From positions 1 through 20,661 of IMG/VR virus record IMGVR_UViG_3300002242_002150: a stretch of 20,661 bases of DNA; one strand, 5' to 3'. This document shows positions 1 through 7,543 of this stretch, in pieces (within the stretch, counting starts at the first letter, position 1; the number at the start of each line of letters is the position of its first letter). The notes beneath the pieces were generated by a model. That model saw only the letters and a program-made list of their open reading frames with translations, searched no databases and was not told the DNA's origin. This stretch comes from a virus. A program made the position numbers and the translations under genes.

Positions 1-258
1 CCACTTAAGGGTGTTATTATTGGTAATGGCTCAACAGGTTCAATCTCATTTGATACCTATGATTGGGAATTTAAAGGACAGAAGGGAACTTCTATGGCTT
101 TAAAGAATGTACTAGTAACAAACCTTATCCCTTACGAAGCCGCAGAAGCTCCTGGAGCTGAGTTTGGTAAGACAGATGGTTCTGAGTTTGGTTCAGAGGA
201 AAGCCCTTTTAAGGATGATGCTGACCTAGATTTAGATATTGAAGATGATGAGTTTTAA
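1..258 (+). CDS. single-stranded DNA-binding protein, C-terminal part (T7 gp2.5-like)
   Basis: The reading frame is open from the first base, so the 5' end lies outside the window; 85 residues are visible. They contain a beta-rich stretch (IGNGSTGSISFDTYDW, then FKGQKGTSMALKNVLV and LIPYEA), followed by a linker rich in Gly, Ser and Glu and a very acidic tail ending DIEDDEF. An acidic tail with a terminal Phe is typical of gp2.5-type and other SSBs and is used to contact polymerase and helicase. The position at the head of a T7-like replication arm fits. The call rests on tail and context, because the N-terminal OB-fold is not visible. Confidence 0.78.
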   Translation, partial: PLKGVIIGNGSTGSISFDTYDWEFKGQKGTSMALKNVLVTNLIPYEAAEAPGAEFGKTDGSEFGSEESPFKDDADLDLDIEDDEF

Positions 259-412
259 GTAATCCCTACAGAGGGCATTCGTTTCGGAGCGAGTGTTCTC
301 GATAGGGACTATTTTAACAGGCTTAGGGTGAGGTGGGATATCACAACCATTTAGATATCTACCTTACCGCATTTCAACCTAGGCTTGAGTCCCACTTAAT
401 AAAGGAGAGAAG
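259..412 (+). promoter_or_regulatory. structured leader with mutually exclusive hairpins
   Basis: No gene fits this 154-base gap. Hairpin A pairs 263-268 with 303-308 and continues inward (271-281 with 290-300, allowing G-U pairs and small bulges); it is followed by CTATTTTAAC and could act as a weak terminator for ssb. Hairpin B pairs 327-334 with 361-368 and the palindrome GATATC at 337-342 with its copy at 354-359, and 322-326 can pair with 379-383 around it. GGGACT (305-310) is also complementary to AGTCCC (388-393), just before the ribosome binding site near 402-409. That pairing cannot coexist with the base of hairpin A. This looks like an attenuator or a translational switch; no known riboswitch class was recognised. 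Confidence 0.6.
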
Positions 413-547
413 ATGAGATATTACTTAATATTAATAGGTTGGTTAGTGTTTTCAACAGTAGCCATTATAGGTATAGCTAACGCAGGAAGTAACTATGATT
501 TCCCTGCAGAGGATACAACAAAGGAGGTAGAATGTACAAGAATATAA
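413..547 (+). CDS. small protein with signal peptide or membrane anchor, 44 aa
   Basis: ATG follows a good ribosome binding site (AAAGGAGAG). The predicted product begins MRYYLILIGWLVFSTVAI and has one hydrophobic segment of about 18 residues. That segment ends in an ANA-G-like site near residue 25, which could be a signal peptidase I cleavage site, followed by a short acidic polar tail. The last 16 bases overlap the start of pyrD, so translation of the two may be coupled. No homologue is recognised. It could be a small envelope-directed phage protein; the function is unknown. Confidence 0.55.
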   Translation: MRYYLILIGWLVFSTVAIIGIANAGSNYDFPAEDTTKEVECTRI

Positions 548-1653
548 TTAGACCGGTATTGTTTGCATTTGATGCCGAGGAGATTCATGATAACCTAAAG
601 AAAGTTCTAGTTGTTTTAGGTAAGTGTAAGTTAACTAGATTTATAATTAAGAAGATGTTTAGATATGAAGATAAGATTCTAAACACAGTAGTAGATGGTA
701 ACTCTTTTGAGAACCCGGTGGGACTATCAGCCGGCTTTGATAAGAACGGTGAGATGTTAAACATTGTAGGTGAGTTCGGATTTGGCTTTGAAGAGGTTGG
801 CTCAATCACAGGTGAACATTGTGATGGTAATCCAAAACCTAGAGTACATAGGGCTAAGACAACAGGCACAGGTTCAATCAATGTCTGGAATGGTCTTAAT
901 AACTATGGGTCTAAGGTTCTAGCACCTATCATTAAGAAAGAGATGGAAACATCTATTGCAGTAGGTGGTATATCAGCGGCAATGCTTAACTTTAATGGAA
1001 GTGTTGAAGAAGGTATAGAAGACTATGTTAAGACAGTTAGAGAGTTTGCCGGTATAGGTAAGTTCCTAGTTGTTAATATTAGTTGTCCTAATACTGTACA
1101 AGGTGAGCCGTTTATGATTGGTTACAACCTAGAGAAGTTACTTAAAAGACTTAAAGAAGTACGTGAGGAAACAGGTGACTTGAAACCTTGGTATGTTAAG
1201 GTCAGCCCGGATATAACTTTACAAACTGTTCATACGATTGTGAATGTATGTGACGCAGAGGGAGTTAATGGTATTGTTACTACTAACTTAACTAAAGTTA
1301 CTATCCCAGGTGTGAAGAATGCTATCAGGGAGAAAGACCTTAAAGATTGCCCTACAGATAGAGGAGGAATGTCTGGTGAGTTAGTTAGACATAAATCTAA
1401 TATCGTTCTTAAACAAGTAGCTAATCATATTAAAGCTAAAGGTTTTGATATGGTTGTATTAGGTGTAGGTGGTATTACTACAGCTGAGGATGCTTATTAT
1501 AAGATTAGAAATGGAGCATCTTTATTATTACTTATTACTTCTTTTGTCTTTGAGGGACCTAAAGTGGTTAGTGATATTAATAAAGGTCTAGCTGAGTTAC
1601 TTAGAAGAGATGGATTTAGTAGCATCAGTGAAGCTGTAGGGGTTGATCTGTGA
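532..1653 (+). CDS. pyrD: dihydroorotate dehydrogenase, class 2-like
   Basis: Oxidises dihydroorotate to orotate using FMN, the fourth step of pyrimidine synthesis; class 2 enzymes sit on the membrane and pass electrons to quinone. At 373 residues it has the class 2 layout: an N-terminal amphipathic helix region (MYKNIIRPVLFAFDAEEIHD), then NPVGLSAGFDKNGE, GFGFEEVGS, NGLNNYG, KVSPDIT, GGMSG, VGGI and the C-terminal FVFEGP and DGFSSISEAVG segments seen in E. coli and eukaryotic class 2 enzymes. The catalytic-base motif reads NISCPNT (Cys185), where class 2 enzymes normally have Ser and class 1 enzymes Cys. The start has a strong site (AAAGGAGGT). It heads a metabolic cassette in a phage, so it is a likely auxiliary metabolic gene. 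The family is certain; the electron acceptor is inferred. Confidence 0.93.
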   Translation: MYKNIIRPVLFAFDAEEIHDNLKKVLVVLGKCKLTRFIIKKMFRYEDKILNTVVDGNSFENPVGLSAGFDKNGEMLNIVGEFGFGFEEVGSITGEHCDGNPKPRVHRAKTTGTGSINVWNGLNNYGSKVLAPIIKKEMETSIAVGGISAAMLNFNGSVEEGIEDYVKTVREFAGIGKFLVVNISCPNTVQGEPFMIGYNLEKLLKRLKEVREETGDLKPWYVKVSPDITLQTVHTIVNVCDAEGVNGIVTTNLTKVTIPGVKNAIREKDLKDCPTDRGGMSGELVRHKSNIVLKQVANHIKAKGFDMVVLGVGGITTAEDAYYKIRNGASLLLLITSFVFEGPKVVSDINKGLAELLRRDGFSSISEAVGVDL

Positions 1654-1808
1654 GTGGTGAGAATAAAAACGCTATACTTGTCACAGAGCGTAAGCTTTGG
1701 AGAGAACTAGAGGGCATGGGTCCTCCTTTAAAGGAAAGAGATTTTAAAGTATTCAGGGAAATAGAAGCCTATGCTCGTAGTGAGGTTAGGCGTTTAAGAA
1801 GGGAATAA
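1650..1808 (+). CDS. small charged protein, 52 aa
   Basis: Starts at a GTG that overlaps the pyrD stop codon by four bases and ends one base before the next ATG, so it fills the gap exactly. The product (MSGENKNAILVTERKLWRELEG...) is highly charged, largely helical in appearance, and ends in an Arg-rich stretch (SEVRRLRRE). It has no signal peptide or membrane segment. No family is recognised. The tight fit between two genes and the good length for the gap argue that it is real, although the ribosome binding site is weak (TAGGGG). Confidence 0.5.
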   Translation: MSGENKNAILVTERKLWRELEGMGPPLKERDFKVFREIEAYARSEVRRLRRE

Positions 1809-1809
1809 G

Positions 1810-2769
1810 ATGAAAGTAAGTGATGTATTAGTAAAGGCTCTCGAAGACCAGGGAGTTGAATATGTATTTGGCGTACCCGGTGAAGAGAATGCTGATTTTA
1901 TGCAGAGCTTACATAAGTCTGAGAAGATTACATTTATCCTAACCCATGATGAGTCTGCGGCTGGTTTTATGGCGTTAGCTTATGCACAAGTAAAGGGAAC
2001 TCCAGCGGCTGTAGTGGCTACTCTGGGTCCCGGTGTGACTAATCTAGCGACCTCGTTGGCTCAAGCTACTCAGGATGGTGCGCCTTTGATTGCTATTGTA
2101 GGACAAGGGTCTACTATGCGATTAGAGAGAGATTCTCACCAGATTATTAATCAGGTTGAGTTCTTGACACCTATCACCAAAAGGGTTACACCTATCAGAG
2201 TACCTAGTGTTGTCTATAAGCAAGTTGAGATAGCTGTCAAAGAATCTCTATCAGGTAAAGCAGGTGCGGTTGTATTAGAGTTGCCGGAAGATGTTGCTAA
2301 AGAAGAAGCAGTAGTGAGACCATGTGTTAAACCTACTAAGCGTTATCAAGAGATTGATGAAGGCTTAATAAGACAAGCGGCTAAGTTAGTAAGAGATGCT
2401 GAGAAGCCCCTTGTTCTCATAGGTGCAGGTGTTCATAGGGAAAGAGTAACAGAGGAGACTAGAAACCTAATCAATAGACTTAATCTAAGAACAGTTAATA
2501 CTTTCCAAGGTAAAGGTGTCTTTGGAAATAACACTGTAGGTTTTATGGATGGTCATAATCTTGAATTGGTAGATGAGTCAGATGTGGTAATTGCTATCGG
2601 GTATGGTCAAGTTGAGTGTGCCGCAGAGAAGCTTAGATTACCAGAGAGAGGTAGAAAGATAATTCACATTTGTATTGAGAAGCATTCTTTTGACCCTATC
2701 TACTCACCTGATATAGACCTTGTTGGGAATATGTCAGATATTATTTATAGACTAACGGAGGAGATATGA
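1810..2769 (+). CDS. acetolactate synthase-like TPP enzyme, N-terminal half (PYR and central domains)
   Basis: 319 residues covering the pyrimidine-binding domain (about 1-170) and the Rossmann-like central domain (about 185-319) of the acetolactate synthase family. Family features are visible: FGVPGEEN near the start, HDES with Glu48 in the position of the cofactor-activating glutamate, LGPGVTNLATSLAQATQDGAPL, HQ...FLTPITK, then NTFQGKGVFG and VVIAIGYGQVE in the central domain. These resemble the catabolic AlsS type most. The cofactor-binding PP domain is absent from this chain and is encoded by the next gene, whose ATG overlaps this stop codon. Both chains are presumably needed for one enzyme. 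Substrate is unproven; acetolactate synthesis from pyruvate is the natural guess. Confidence 0.85.
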   Translation: MKVSDVLVKALEDQGVEYVFGVPGEENADFMQSLHKSEKITFILTHDESAAGFMALAYAQVKGTPAAVVATLGPGVTNLATSLAQATQDGAPLIAIVGQGSTMRLERDSHQIINQVEFLTPITKRVTPIRVPSVVYKQVEIAVKESLSGKAGAVVLELPEDVAKEEAVVRPCVKPTKRYQEIDEGLIRQAAKLVRDAEKPLVLIGAGVHRERVTEETRNLINRLNLRTVNTFQGKGVFGNNTVGFMDGHNLELVDESDVVIAIGYGQVECAAEKLRLPERGRKIIHICIEKHSFDPIYSPDIDLVGNMSDIIYRLTEEI

Positions 2770-3263
2770 AACCTATTGAAATTCTAAAGGAAGTAAGAGA
2801 GATTTTAGATAAAGATGATATTCTAATCTCTGATGTAGGTAGACATAAGATGGAGATAGCTAGAAATTATGAAGCATTGGAGCCTGGTACTGTTCTTATC
2901 TCTAATGGTTTCTGTAGTATGGGTGGAGCAATCCCTGGTGCTATAGGTGCTTACTTAGCCAATCCTGGTGTTAAGATACTAGCGATTGTAGGTGATGGCG
3001 GGTTTCAAATGTCTATGAGTGAGTTTGAGACAGCAGTAAGAGTTAAAGCAGATATAACAGTAGAGGTTTGGGTTGATGGTGGTTTTGGATTAATCAAGCA
3101 AAAGCAAGATAAACAATTCGGCTGTCATACAGATTTAGATTTTGGGAATCCTGATTATGAATTATTAGCTAAGTCTTTTGGGTGGTTTTACTCTAAAGAT
3201 TTAAAACAAGCTTTTAACCATACGGGTCCATCATTAGTAGTAAGGGAGGTAGACTATGAATGA
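2766..3263 (+). CDS. acetolactate synthase-like TPP enzyme, C-terminal half (PP domain)
   Basis: 165 residues that match only the diphosphate-binding domain: IEILKEVREIL, ISDVGRHKMEIARNY, ISNGFCSMGGAIPGAIGA, then GDGGF with the metal ligand Asp77, followed 27 residues later by Asp104 in WVDGGFGLIKQK, and DFGNPDYELLAKSFG near the end. Catabolic acetolactate synthases have a WND motif at the same spacing, so Asp104 can be the second metal ligand. It starts with its own strong site (GGAGGAG at 2757-2763) and an ATGA overlap with the N-terminal half, so it is a designed two-gene split and not a simple frameshift. The linker present in fused family members is missing. Probably forms a heteromer with the upstream product. 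Confidence 0.85.
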   Translation: MKPIEILKEVREILDKDDILISDVGRHKMEIARNYEALEPGTVLISNGFCSMGGAIPGAIGAYLANPGVKILAIVGDGGFQMSMSEFETAVRVKADITVEVWVDGGFGLIKQKQDKQFGCHTDLDFGNPDYELLAKSFGWFYSKDLKQAFNHTGPSLVVREVDYE

Positions 3264-3423
3264 TTATTTAACAAGCAAGAAACTAGAAGCTGTAATGCTA
3301 GAGATGAAAAATGATATGAAGTATAACCGTCAAACTATGGCGGCAGATTACCCATATATGAAGATTATAGAAATTTTAGAAATATTAACAGAGCCTACAA
3401 AATGTGGGATGGTAAACAAATAA
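3256..3423 (+). CDS. small hypothetical protein, 55 aa
   Basis: ATG overlaps the end of the preceding gene by eight bases and is preceded by GGGAGGT. The product (MNDYLTSKKLEAVMLEMKND...) is Met-rich and mostly helical, polar, with no membrane segment and only one Cys near its end. It closes the metabolic cassette: a terminator-like hairpin follows at once. No family recognised. Confidence 0.55.
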   Translation: MNDYLTSKKLEAVMLEMKNDMKYNRQTMAADYPYMKIIEILEILTEPTKCGMVNK

Positions 3424-3438
3424 ATATATATACAGTTA

Positions 3439-3467
3439 AGCTGTCTATATCAGATAGCTTTATTTTT
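3439..3467 (+). terminator. Rho-independent terminator-like hairpin before the helicase gene
   Basis: AGCTGTCT (3439-3446) pairs with AGATAGCT (3452-3459) around a five-base loop, with one G-U pair, and is followed at once by TTATTTTTC. This is the form of an intrinsic terminator reading rightwards. It would separate the metabolic cassette from the replication genes or reduce read-through; it ends a few bases before the helicase ribosome binding site. Confidence 0.6.
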
Positions 3468-3481
3468 CAATGGAGGCATAT

Positions 3482-5164
3482 ATGAAGCAAGAAGGAGTAT
3501 TTGTAAGACATGAGTCTTGCCCAGAGTGTGGTTCTAATGATAACAGAGCTGTATATGATAATGGTGATAAGATGACTTATTATTGTTTTGGGTGTGAGGA
3601 TACAGGTATATATCTTACAGTAGATGAAGTAGAAGAAAGATTAAATATAAAAACACAAGGAACGGAATTTATGAATATGAGAGAGACAGTAGATGAAGTA
3701 AATGAATTTCCGGTAAGAGGTTTTAGAGAGCGTAAGATTAAGAAATCTGTCGCTGATCTGTATGGTGTTAAAATAGGATATGATGAGAAAGATGGTTCAA
3801 CTATTCAATATCATTACTATCCTGTTACACGTAAAAGCAAGACAGTAGGTTATGAGCGCAGAGAAGTAGCCCAAAAGAAGTTTATAGCTATTGGCTCAGT
3901 AAAGAACTCAGATGAACTATTTGGTCAATCTTTGTTTCCGGCAGGTGGTTGTAAGAGACTAGTAATCACCGAGGGTGCATTAGATGCCATGGCTGTACAA
4001 CAGGTCTACAAAGATAAAGGACAAGAGTGGGCGGTAGTATCAGTAATTAATGGAGCAGGTAATGCTTATAAACAGATTACATCTAACTTAGAGTATGTAA
4101 ATAGTTTTGAGGAAGTAGTATTCTTGTTTGATGCAGATGAACAAGGTAAAGATGGTGCTGAGGTATGTGCTAAATTAGTTCGTACCGGTAAGGCTAAGAT
4201 TGGAGTCCTAGGACGTTACGGCAAAGACGCATCTGATTACCTAGTAAGTGATCATTCTTATGAGTTAGAGAAAGCTATCTGGAATGCTGAGAAGTATTCA
4301 CCAGCAGGTATTGTAAACTCAGCTGATACTTGGGCTTTGTTCAATGAAGATAGAAGAGATGATTCTATACTATATCCTGAATGTTTTGGTAATGTTAATA
4401 AAATGACATTTGGAAGACGTACAGGTGAACTTACTATCTTTACAGCAGGTACAGGTTCAGGTAAGTCCTCATTCGTAAGAGAGGATATCTACCACGTACT
4501 TCAAACGACACAAATACAGATAGGTATCGTATCATTAGAAGAGTCGATTAGGGAGACCCTAGATGGTCTTGTAGGACTACATTTGAACAAGCGTATCAAC
4601 TTACCAGACACACCGTTTGATCGTGAAGGTGATGAAGGTCAGGAAGCTTGGAAGGCAGTTGCCGGAGACGGTAGATTGACTTTGTTAGACCATCAGGGGT
4701 CTTTAAGTGATTCCTCATTAATGGATAAGATTGAGTTCATGGCGGCATCTGGTTGTAAGTTTATTTATTTGGACCACATTACTATTGCAGTAAGTGAGGT
4801 TGATGGTAATGTAAATGAAGCAATGGATAAGACTATGTCAGACTTATTAAAGTTATGTAAGAAGCATGATATTTGGATTGGAGTAGTATCTCACCTAAGA
4901 AAGACAGGTGGTCAAGGTAAGACTTACGAAGAAGGTGCGGCAATTACAGAGGATGCCTTAAAGGGTTCTGGTTCATTAAAGCAGATTGCATTCCAGATTA
5001 TTGGTTTCAGTCGTAATAAATATGAAGAAGATGAGTTTGAAAGAACAAAAGTAAAAATAAGTGTACTTAAGAATCGCTTTACGGGACATACGGGTCCTGC
5101 AGGTAGTTCTAGGTTCGATGATTTAACAGGTAGATTAACGGTTATACCGGAGGAGTTTGTATGA
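3482..5164 (+). CDS. bifunctional DNA primase-helicase (T7 gp4-like)
   Basis: Primes and unwinds DNA at the replication fork. The 560-residue product has the T7 gp4 order: a Cys4 zinc-binding domain (Cys13, Cys16, Cys35, Cys38), a TOPRIM primase domain with Glu164 in VITEGALDAM and Asp217/Asp219 in FDADEQGKDG, then a RecA-like hexameric helicase domain with Walker A GTGSGKS at 323-329, IVSLEES, FIYLDHI as the Walker B region and GSGSLKQIAFQIIGFSRNK near the end. An ATG twelve bases upstream is in frame, but GGAGG lies between the two, so 3482 is the better start. Length is close to T7 gp4 (566). The stop overlaps the next small gene. Confidence 0.95.
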   Translation: MKQEGVFVRHESCPECGSNDNRAVYDNGDKMTYYCFGCEDTGIYLTVDEVEERLNIKTQGTEFMNMRETVDEVNEFPVRGFRERKIKKSVADLYGVKIGYDEKDGSTIQYHYYPVTRKSKTVGYERREVAQKKFIAIGSVKNSDELFGQSLFPAGGCKRLVITEGALDAMAVQQVYKDKGQEWAVVSVINGAGNAYKQITSNLEYVNSFEEVVFLFDADEQGKDGAEVCAKLVRTGKAKIGVLGRYGKDASDYLVSDHSYELEKAIWNAEKYSPAGIVNSADTWALFNEDRRDDSILYPECFGNVNKMTFGRRTGELTIFTAGTGSGKSSFVREDIYHVLQTTQIQIGIVSLEESIRETLDGLVGLHLNKRINLPDTPFDREGDEGQEAWKAVAGDGRLTLLDHQGSLSDSSLMDKIEFMAASGCKFIYLDHITIAVSEVDGNVNEAMDKTMSDLLKLCKKHDIWIGVVSHLRKTGGQGKTYEEGAAITEDALKGSGSLKQIAFQIIGFSRNKYEEDEFERTKVKISVLKNRFTGHTGPAGSSRFDDLTGRLTVIPEEFV

Positions 5165-5253
5165 AAGATAGAAGAGTGTTAGAGGCTACATTGGATGTAG
5201 TGATAGTGTCATCAATAATGTTTATAGGTTATTGGATGTACGTGACATTATGA
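5161..5253 (+). CDS. tiny single-pass membrane peptide, 30 aa
   Basis: ATG overlaps the helicase stop codon and the stop overlaps the next start, both in ATGA style. The peptide has a short charged head (MKDRRVLEA) and a hydrophobic segment (VVIVSSIMFIGYWMYV). Such overlap on both sides, plus GGAGG just upstream (5152-5156), suggests a translated gene. Function unknown; possibly a small membrane partner of the following protein. Confidence 0.45.
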   Translation: MKDRRVLEATLDVVIVSSIMFIGYWMYVTL

Positions 5254-5495
5254 CTAGTATCCAGAAGGCATTATACAAATCAATATCTTACAGAATAATA
5301 TCTGTACTGATAACATTTGTAATCAGCTACTATATCACAGGTGATATGGCAGTGGCTGGTGCTATTATGTCTGCTGATGCCTTAATAAAAATGATCGTAT
5401 ATTTCTACCATGAGAGATTATGGAGGACAATATATAAGAAAGCAAATAAAAATAAATGGAGGAAACGTGGACGAAAAACTAGTAGTAGATATTGA
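5250..5495 (+). CDS. DUF2061-type small membrane protein, 81 aa
   Basis: Two hydrophobic segments (about residues 15-31 and 34-55) precede a motif KMIVYFYHERLWRTI, then a Lys/Arg-rich tail. The pattern SYRIISVLITFVISYYITGDMAVAGAI...ALIKMIVYFYHERLW is what I know from the DUF2061 family of predicted inner-membrane proteins. ATG at 5250 overlaps the previous stop; an in-frame ATG at 5232 lies inside the tiny peptide gene and is less likely. The 3' end overlaps the polymerase start by 29 bases in another frame. Function of the family is unknown; its position inside the replication operon is unusual. Confidence 0.7.
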   Translation: MTSIQKALYKSISYRIISVLITFVISYYITGDMAVAGAIMSADALIKMIVYFYHERLWRTIYKKANKNKWRKRGRKTSSRY

Positions 5496-7413
5496 AGCAA
5501 ACGGATTCCAGAATACGGTTACTGAGGTTTGGTGTATATCTGTATTTAATATTAAAACAAAAGAGAAAGAAACTTTTACAAACCACGATAAAAACCATAG
5601 ACCTCTTAGGGATGGTTTAGAGTTGTTAGCCAATGCAAGTCAGATTATTGGTCATAATTGGATCGCATATGATCAAGTAGTGTTAGAGAAATTGTATAAT
5701 TTTGAGACTAAAGCTACCTTGGTTGATACGTTCTTAATGTCGCAACTCCTTGATTTTAATAGAAAACTTGGACGTGTGACAGGTAGACATGGTTTGGAAT
5801 TTTGGGGTGAACACTTCGGTGTGCAGAAGCCTAAACAAGAACAATGGCTAAAGTACGAGCCAGCTATGCTTAATAGATGTGAGCAAGATGTTTTGATCAA
5901 TGTTCACACTTATGTACAACTTATGAAAGAACTTAAGGCATCTAAGATACCTAAAGATGTTGTACGGAGAGAGTTTGCTATAGCTAAGATTAGCGCAGAG
6001 CAAGTTAGAAACGGTTGGTTGATTGATGAAAGATTAGCTCAAAGACACGTTACTTTCTTAAAACAAGAGACATTGAGGTTAAAAGATAAGATTGAGCCTC
6101 TAATGCCACCTATTATTAAGTGTCCAGATGTTTGGGTGACTAATAAAGAGTGCAATGAGATGTTAGGCACTGAAGGTGTTAACTATGAAGAAGGTTTGAA
6201 AGAAGGTAAACGTCTTAGGAAACCTGTTATACCTAGATATACTAAAGCAGGGAAGTTACACGCATCTCAAGCTAATTGGCTAAGAGAGGGTAATTACTTC
6301 AGTAAGTTCGGTAAGAACAAAGTATGGGGTGCATACTGTAGGGTAGATATTATTCCTGCAAAACTTACACAGCACGCTGAAGTTAAGAAACTATTGTTTA
6401 AGAATGGTTGGAAACCTACTGAGTGGAATACAAAAAGAGATGTTGAAGGTAATTATATCAAGACTTCAGCTAAATTAACGGAGGATAGTTATGAATCTAT
6501 TAAAGGAGATTTGGGACAAGATATCGCTTTACATGCTACGTATCAGCATAGGCTTAACACTTTGCAAAATCAAAAGAATGATGAAAAAGGATGGCTTGGA
6601 GTTAGAAGAGAAGATGGAAGGCTCGAATGTGTCCCATTTACACTCGGTACGGCGACGGGGCGTATGAGTCATAGGAACTTAGTTAATGTCCCAGGAGCAG
6701 GTGCTACTTTCGGTAAAGAGATGAGAGAAGTATTTATTGCCCCTAGAGGTAAAGTTTTAGTTGGGTGTGATTTAGCATCAGCACAACTTAGATTATTAGC
6801 TGCAGCTATGGGTGATGAAAGTTACTCTGAGACTGTTACTACCGGTAAAGAAGCTGATGGTACAGATGTACACACAGTTAATCAGAAAGCGGCAGGTCTT
6901 AAAAGCCGTAGTCAAGCTAAGACATTTATCTATGGTTTCTTATTTGGAGCAGGTGATGCTAAGATTGGTTCTATCACAGGTGGTAAAGCTAAAGATGGTA
7001 AGGCACTTAAAGCTAAGTTCTTAAAGACTTTCCCTGCGCTTAGTAAATTACAGAACAAATTGAGATTAGATTTTGAAAGATCTGGTAAGAGACATATTAC
7101 CGCTCAAGATGGTCGTAAGATACAGGTTGGGTCTGAGCATAAACTACTTAATTATCTTCTACAAGGTAATGAAGCTATTCTTGCTAAAGAGTGGGCTATT
7201 ATTACAGATAAGTTAATTAAGAAGAATAATATTGATTGTAAGTTATTAGCTATTGTACACGATGAGCAAAACTTTGAATGTTCTAAAGAAGATGCACCTA
7301 AATTAGCATCTATACTTGAGAAAGCTGCTACTATGGCAGGTGAGAAGTTAGGGTTTAAATGTAGAATGGATGGTACTTCTAAGATTGGAGGAAATTGGTA
7401 TGAAATCCACTAG
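5467..7413 (+). CDS. DNA polymerase, family A (T7 gp5-like)
   Basis: Replicative polymerase of 648 residues. The 3'-5' exonuclease domain begins at once with VVDIEAN (Asp8, Glu10), then IGHNWIAYDQ and a late CEQDV. The polymerase domain has LGTATGRMSHRNLVNVPG, motif A CDLASAQLRLLA with Asp435, the finger motif AKTFIYGFLFGAGDAKIGSITG, and motif C VHDEQ with His598/Asp599, ending KIGGNWYEIH as in T7. The region between exonuclease and fingers is long enough to hold a thumb insertion where T7 binds thioredoxin, but no thioredoxin gene is in this window. The start is taken as GTG 5467 behind GGAGG; an upstream ATG at 5410 would give an N-terminal extension absent from the family. Confidence 0.95.
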   Translation: MDEKLVVDIEANGFQNTVTEVWCISVFNIKTKEKETFTNHDKNHRPLRDGLELLANASQIIGHNWIAYDQVVLEKLYNFETKATLVDTFLMSQLLDFNRKLGRVTGRHGLEFWGEHFGVQKPKQEQWLKYEPAMLNRCEQDVLINVHTYVQLMKELKASKIPKDVVRREFAIAKISAEQVRNGWLIDERLAQRHVTFLKQETLRLKDKIEPLMPPIIKCPDVWVTNKECNEMLGTEGVNYEEGLKEGKRLRKPVIPRYTKAGKLHASQANWLREGNYFSKFGKNKVWGAYCRVDIIPAKLTQHAEVKKLLFKNGWKPTEWNTKRDVEGNYIKTSAKLTEDSYESIKGDLGQDIALHATYQHRLNTLQNQKNDEKGWLGVRREDGRLECVPFTLGTATGRMSHRNLVNVPGAGATFGKEMREVFIAPRGKVLVGCDLASAQLRLLAAAMGDESYSETVTTGKEADGTDVHTVNQKAAGLKSRSQAKTFIYGFLFGAGDAKIGSITGGKAKDGKALKAKFLKTFPALSKLQNKLRLDFERSGKRHITAQDGRKIQVGSEHKLLNYLLQGNEAILAKEWAIITDKLIKKNNIDCKLLAIVHDEQNFECSKEDAPKLASILEKAATMAGEKLGFKCRMDGTSKIGGNWYEIH

Positions 7414-7543
7414 TGGTTATTGGTGTGAAATGGTGAACGGAGAAAGATGGTGTGTCACCTTTGATGATTATAACAGGGATGGCTTTAGACTAAGTAGCGC
7501 TAAATTATATTCTGAAATATTTGGGAGGGAGTACGTTGATTAA
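7400..7543 (+). CDS. small hypothetical protein, 47 aa
   Basis: Begins inside the last codons of the polymerase gene behind GGAGG and ends inside the start of phoH. The product (MKSTSGYWCEMVNGERWCVT...) is aromatic-rich with two Cys residues (9 and 18) and a mixed-charge C-terminus (YSEIFGREYVD). No family recognised. The overlap on both sides and the good ribosome binding site support translation. Confidence 0.5.
   Translation: MKSTSGYWCEMVNGERWCVTFDDYNRDGFRLSSAKLYSEIFGREYVD

Noticed and set aside
2750-2790. Frameshift error joining the two TPP-enzyme halves
   Set aside because: The second gene has its own GGAGGAG site and ATG overlapping the stop, and the split falls in the linker between domains. 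No slippery sequence was seen. A sequencing error cannot be fully excluded.
3066-3083. Apparent loss of the metal-binding Asn in the TPP domain (WVDGG where WND or NN is expected)
   Set aside because: Counting from Asp77 of GDG, Asp104 is at +27, the position of the second metal ligand in decarboxylases and of the Asp in the WND motif of catabolic acetolactate synthases. Only the preceding residue is changed, so the site can still bind metal.
5410-5466. N-terminal extension of DNA polymerase from ATG 5410
   Set aside because: The family begins at the exonuclease motif; GTG 5467 follows GGAGG and gives a start eight residues before the first catalytic Asp, as in T7.
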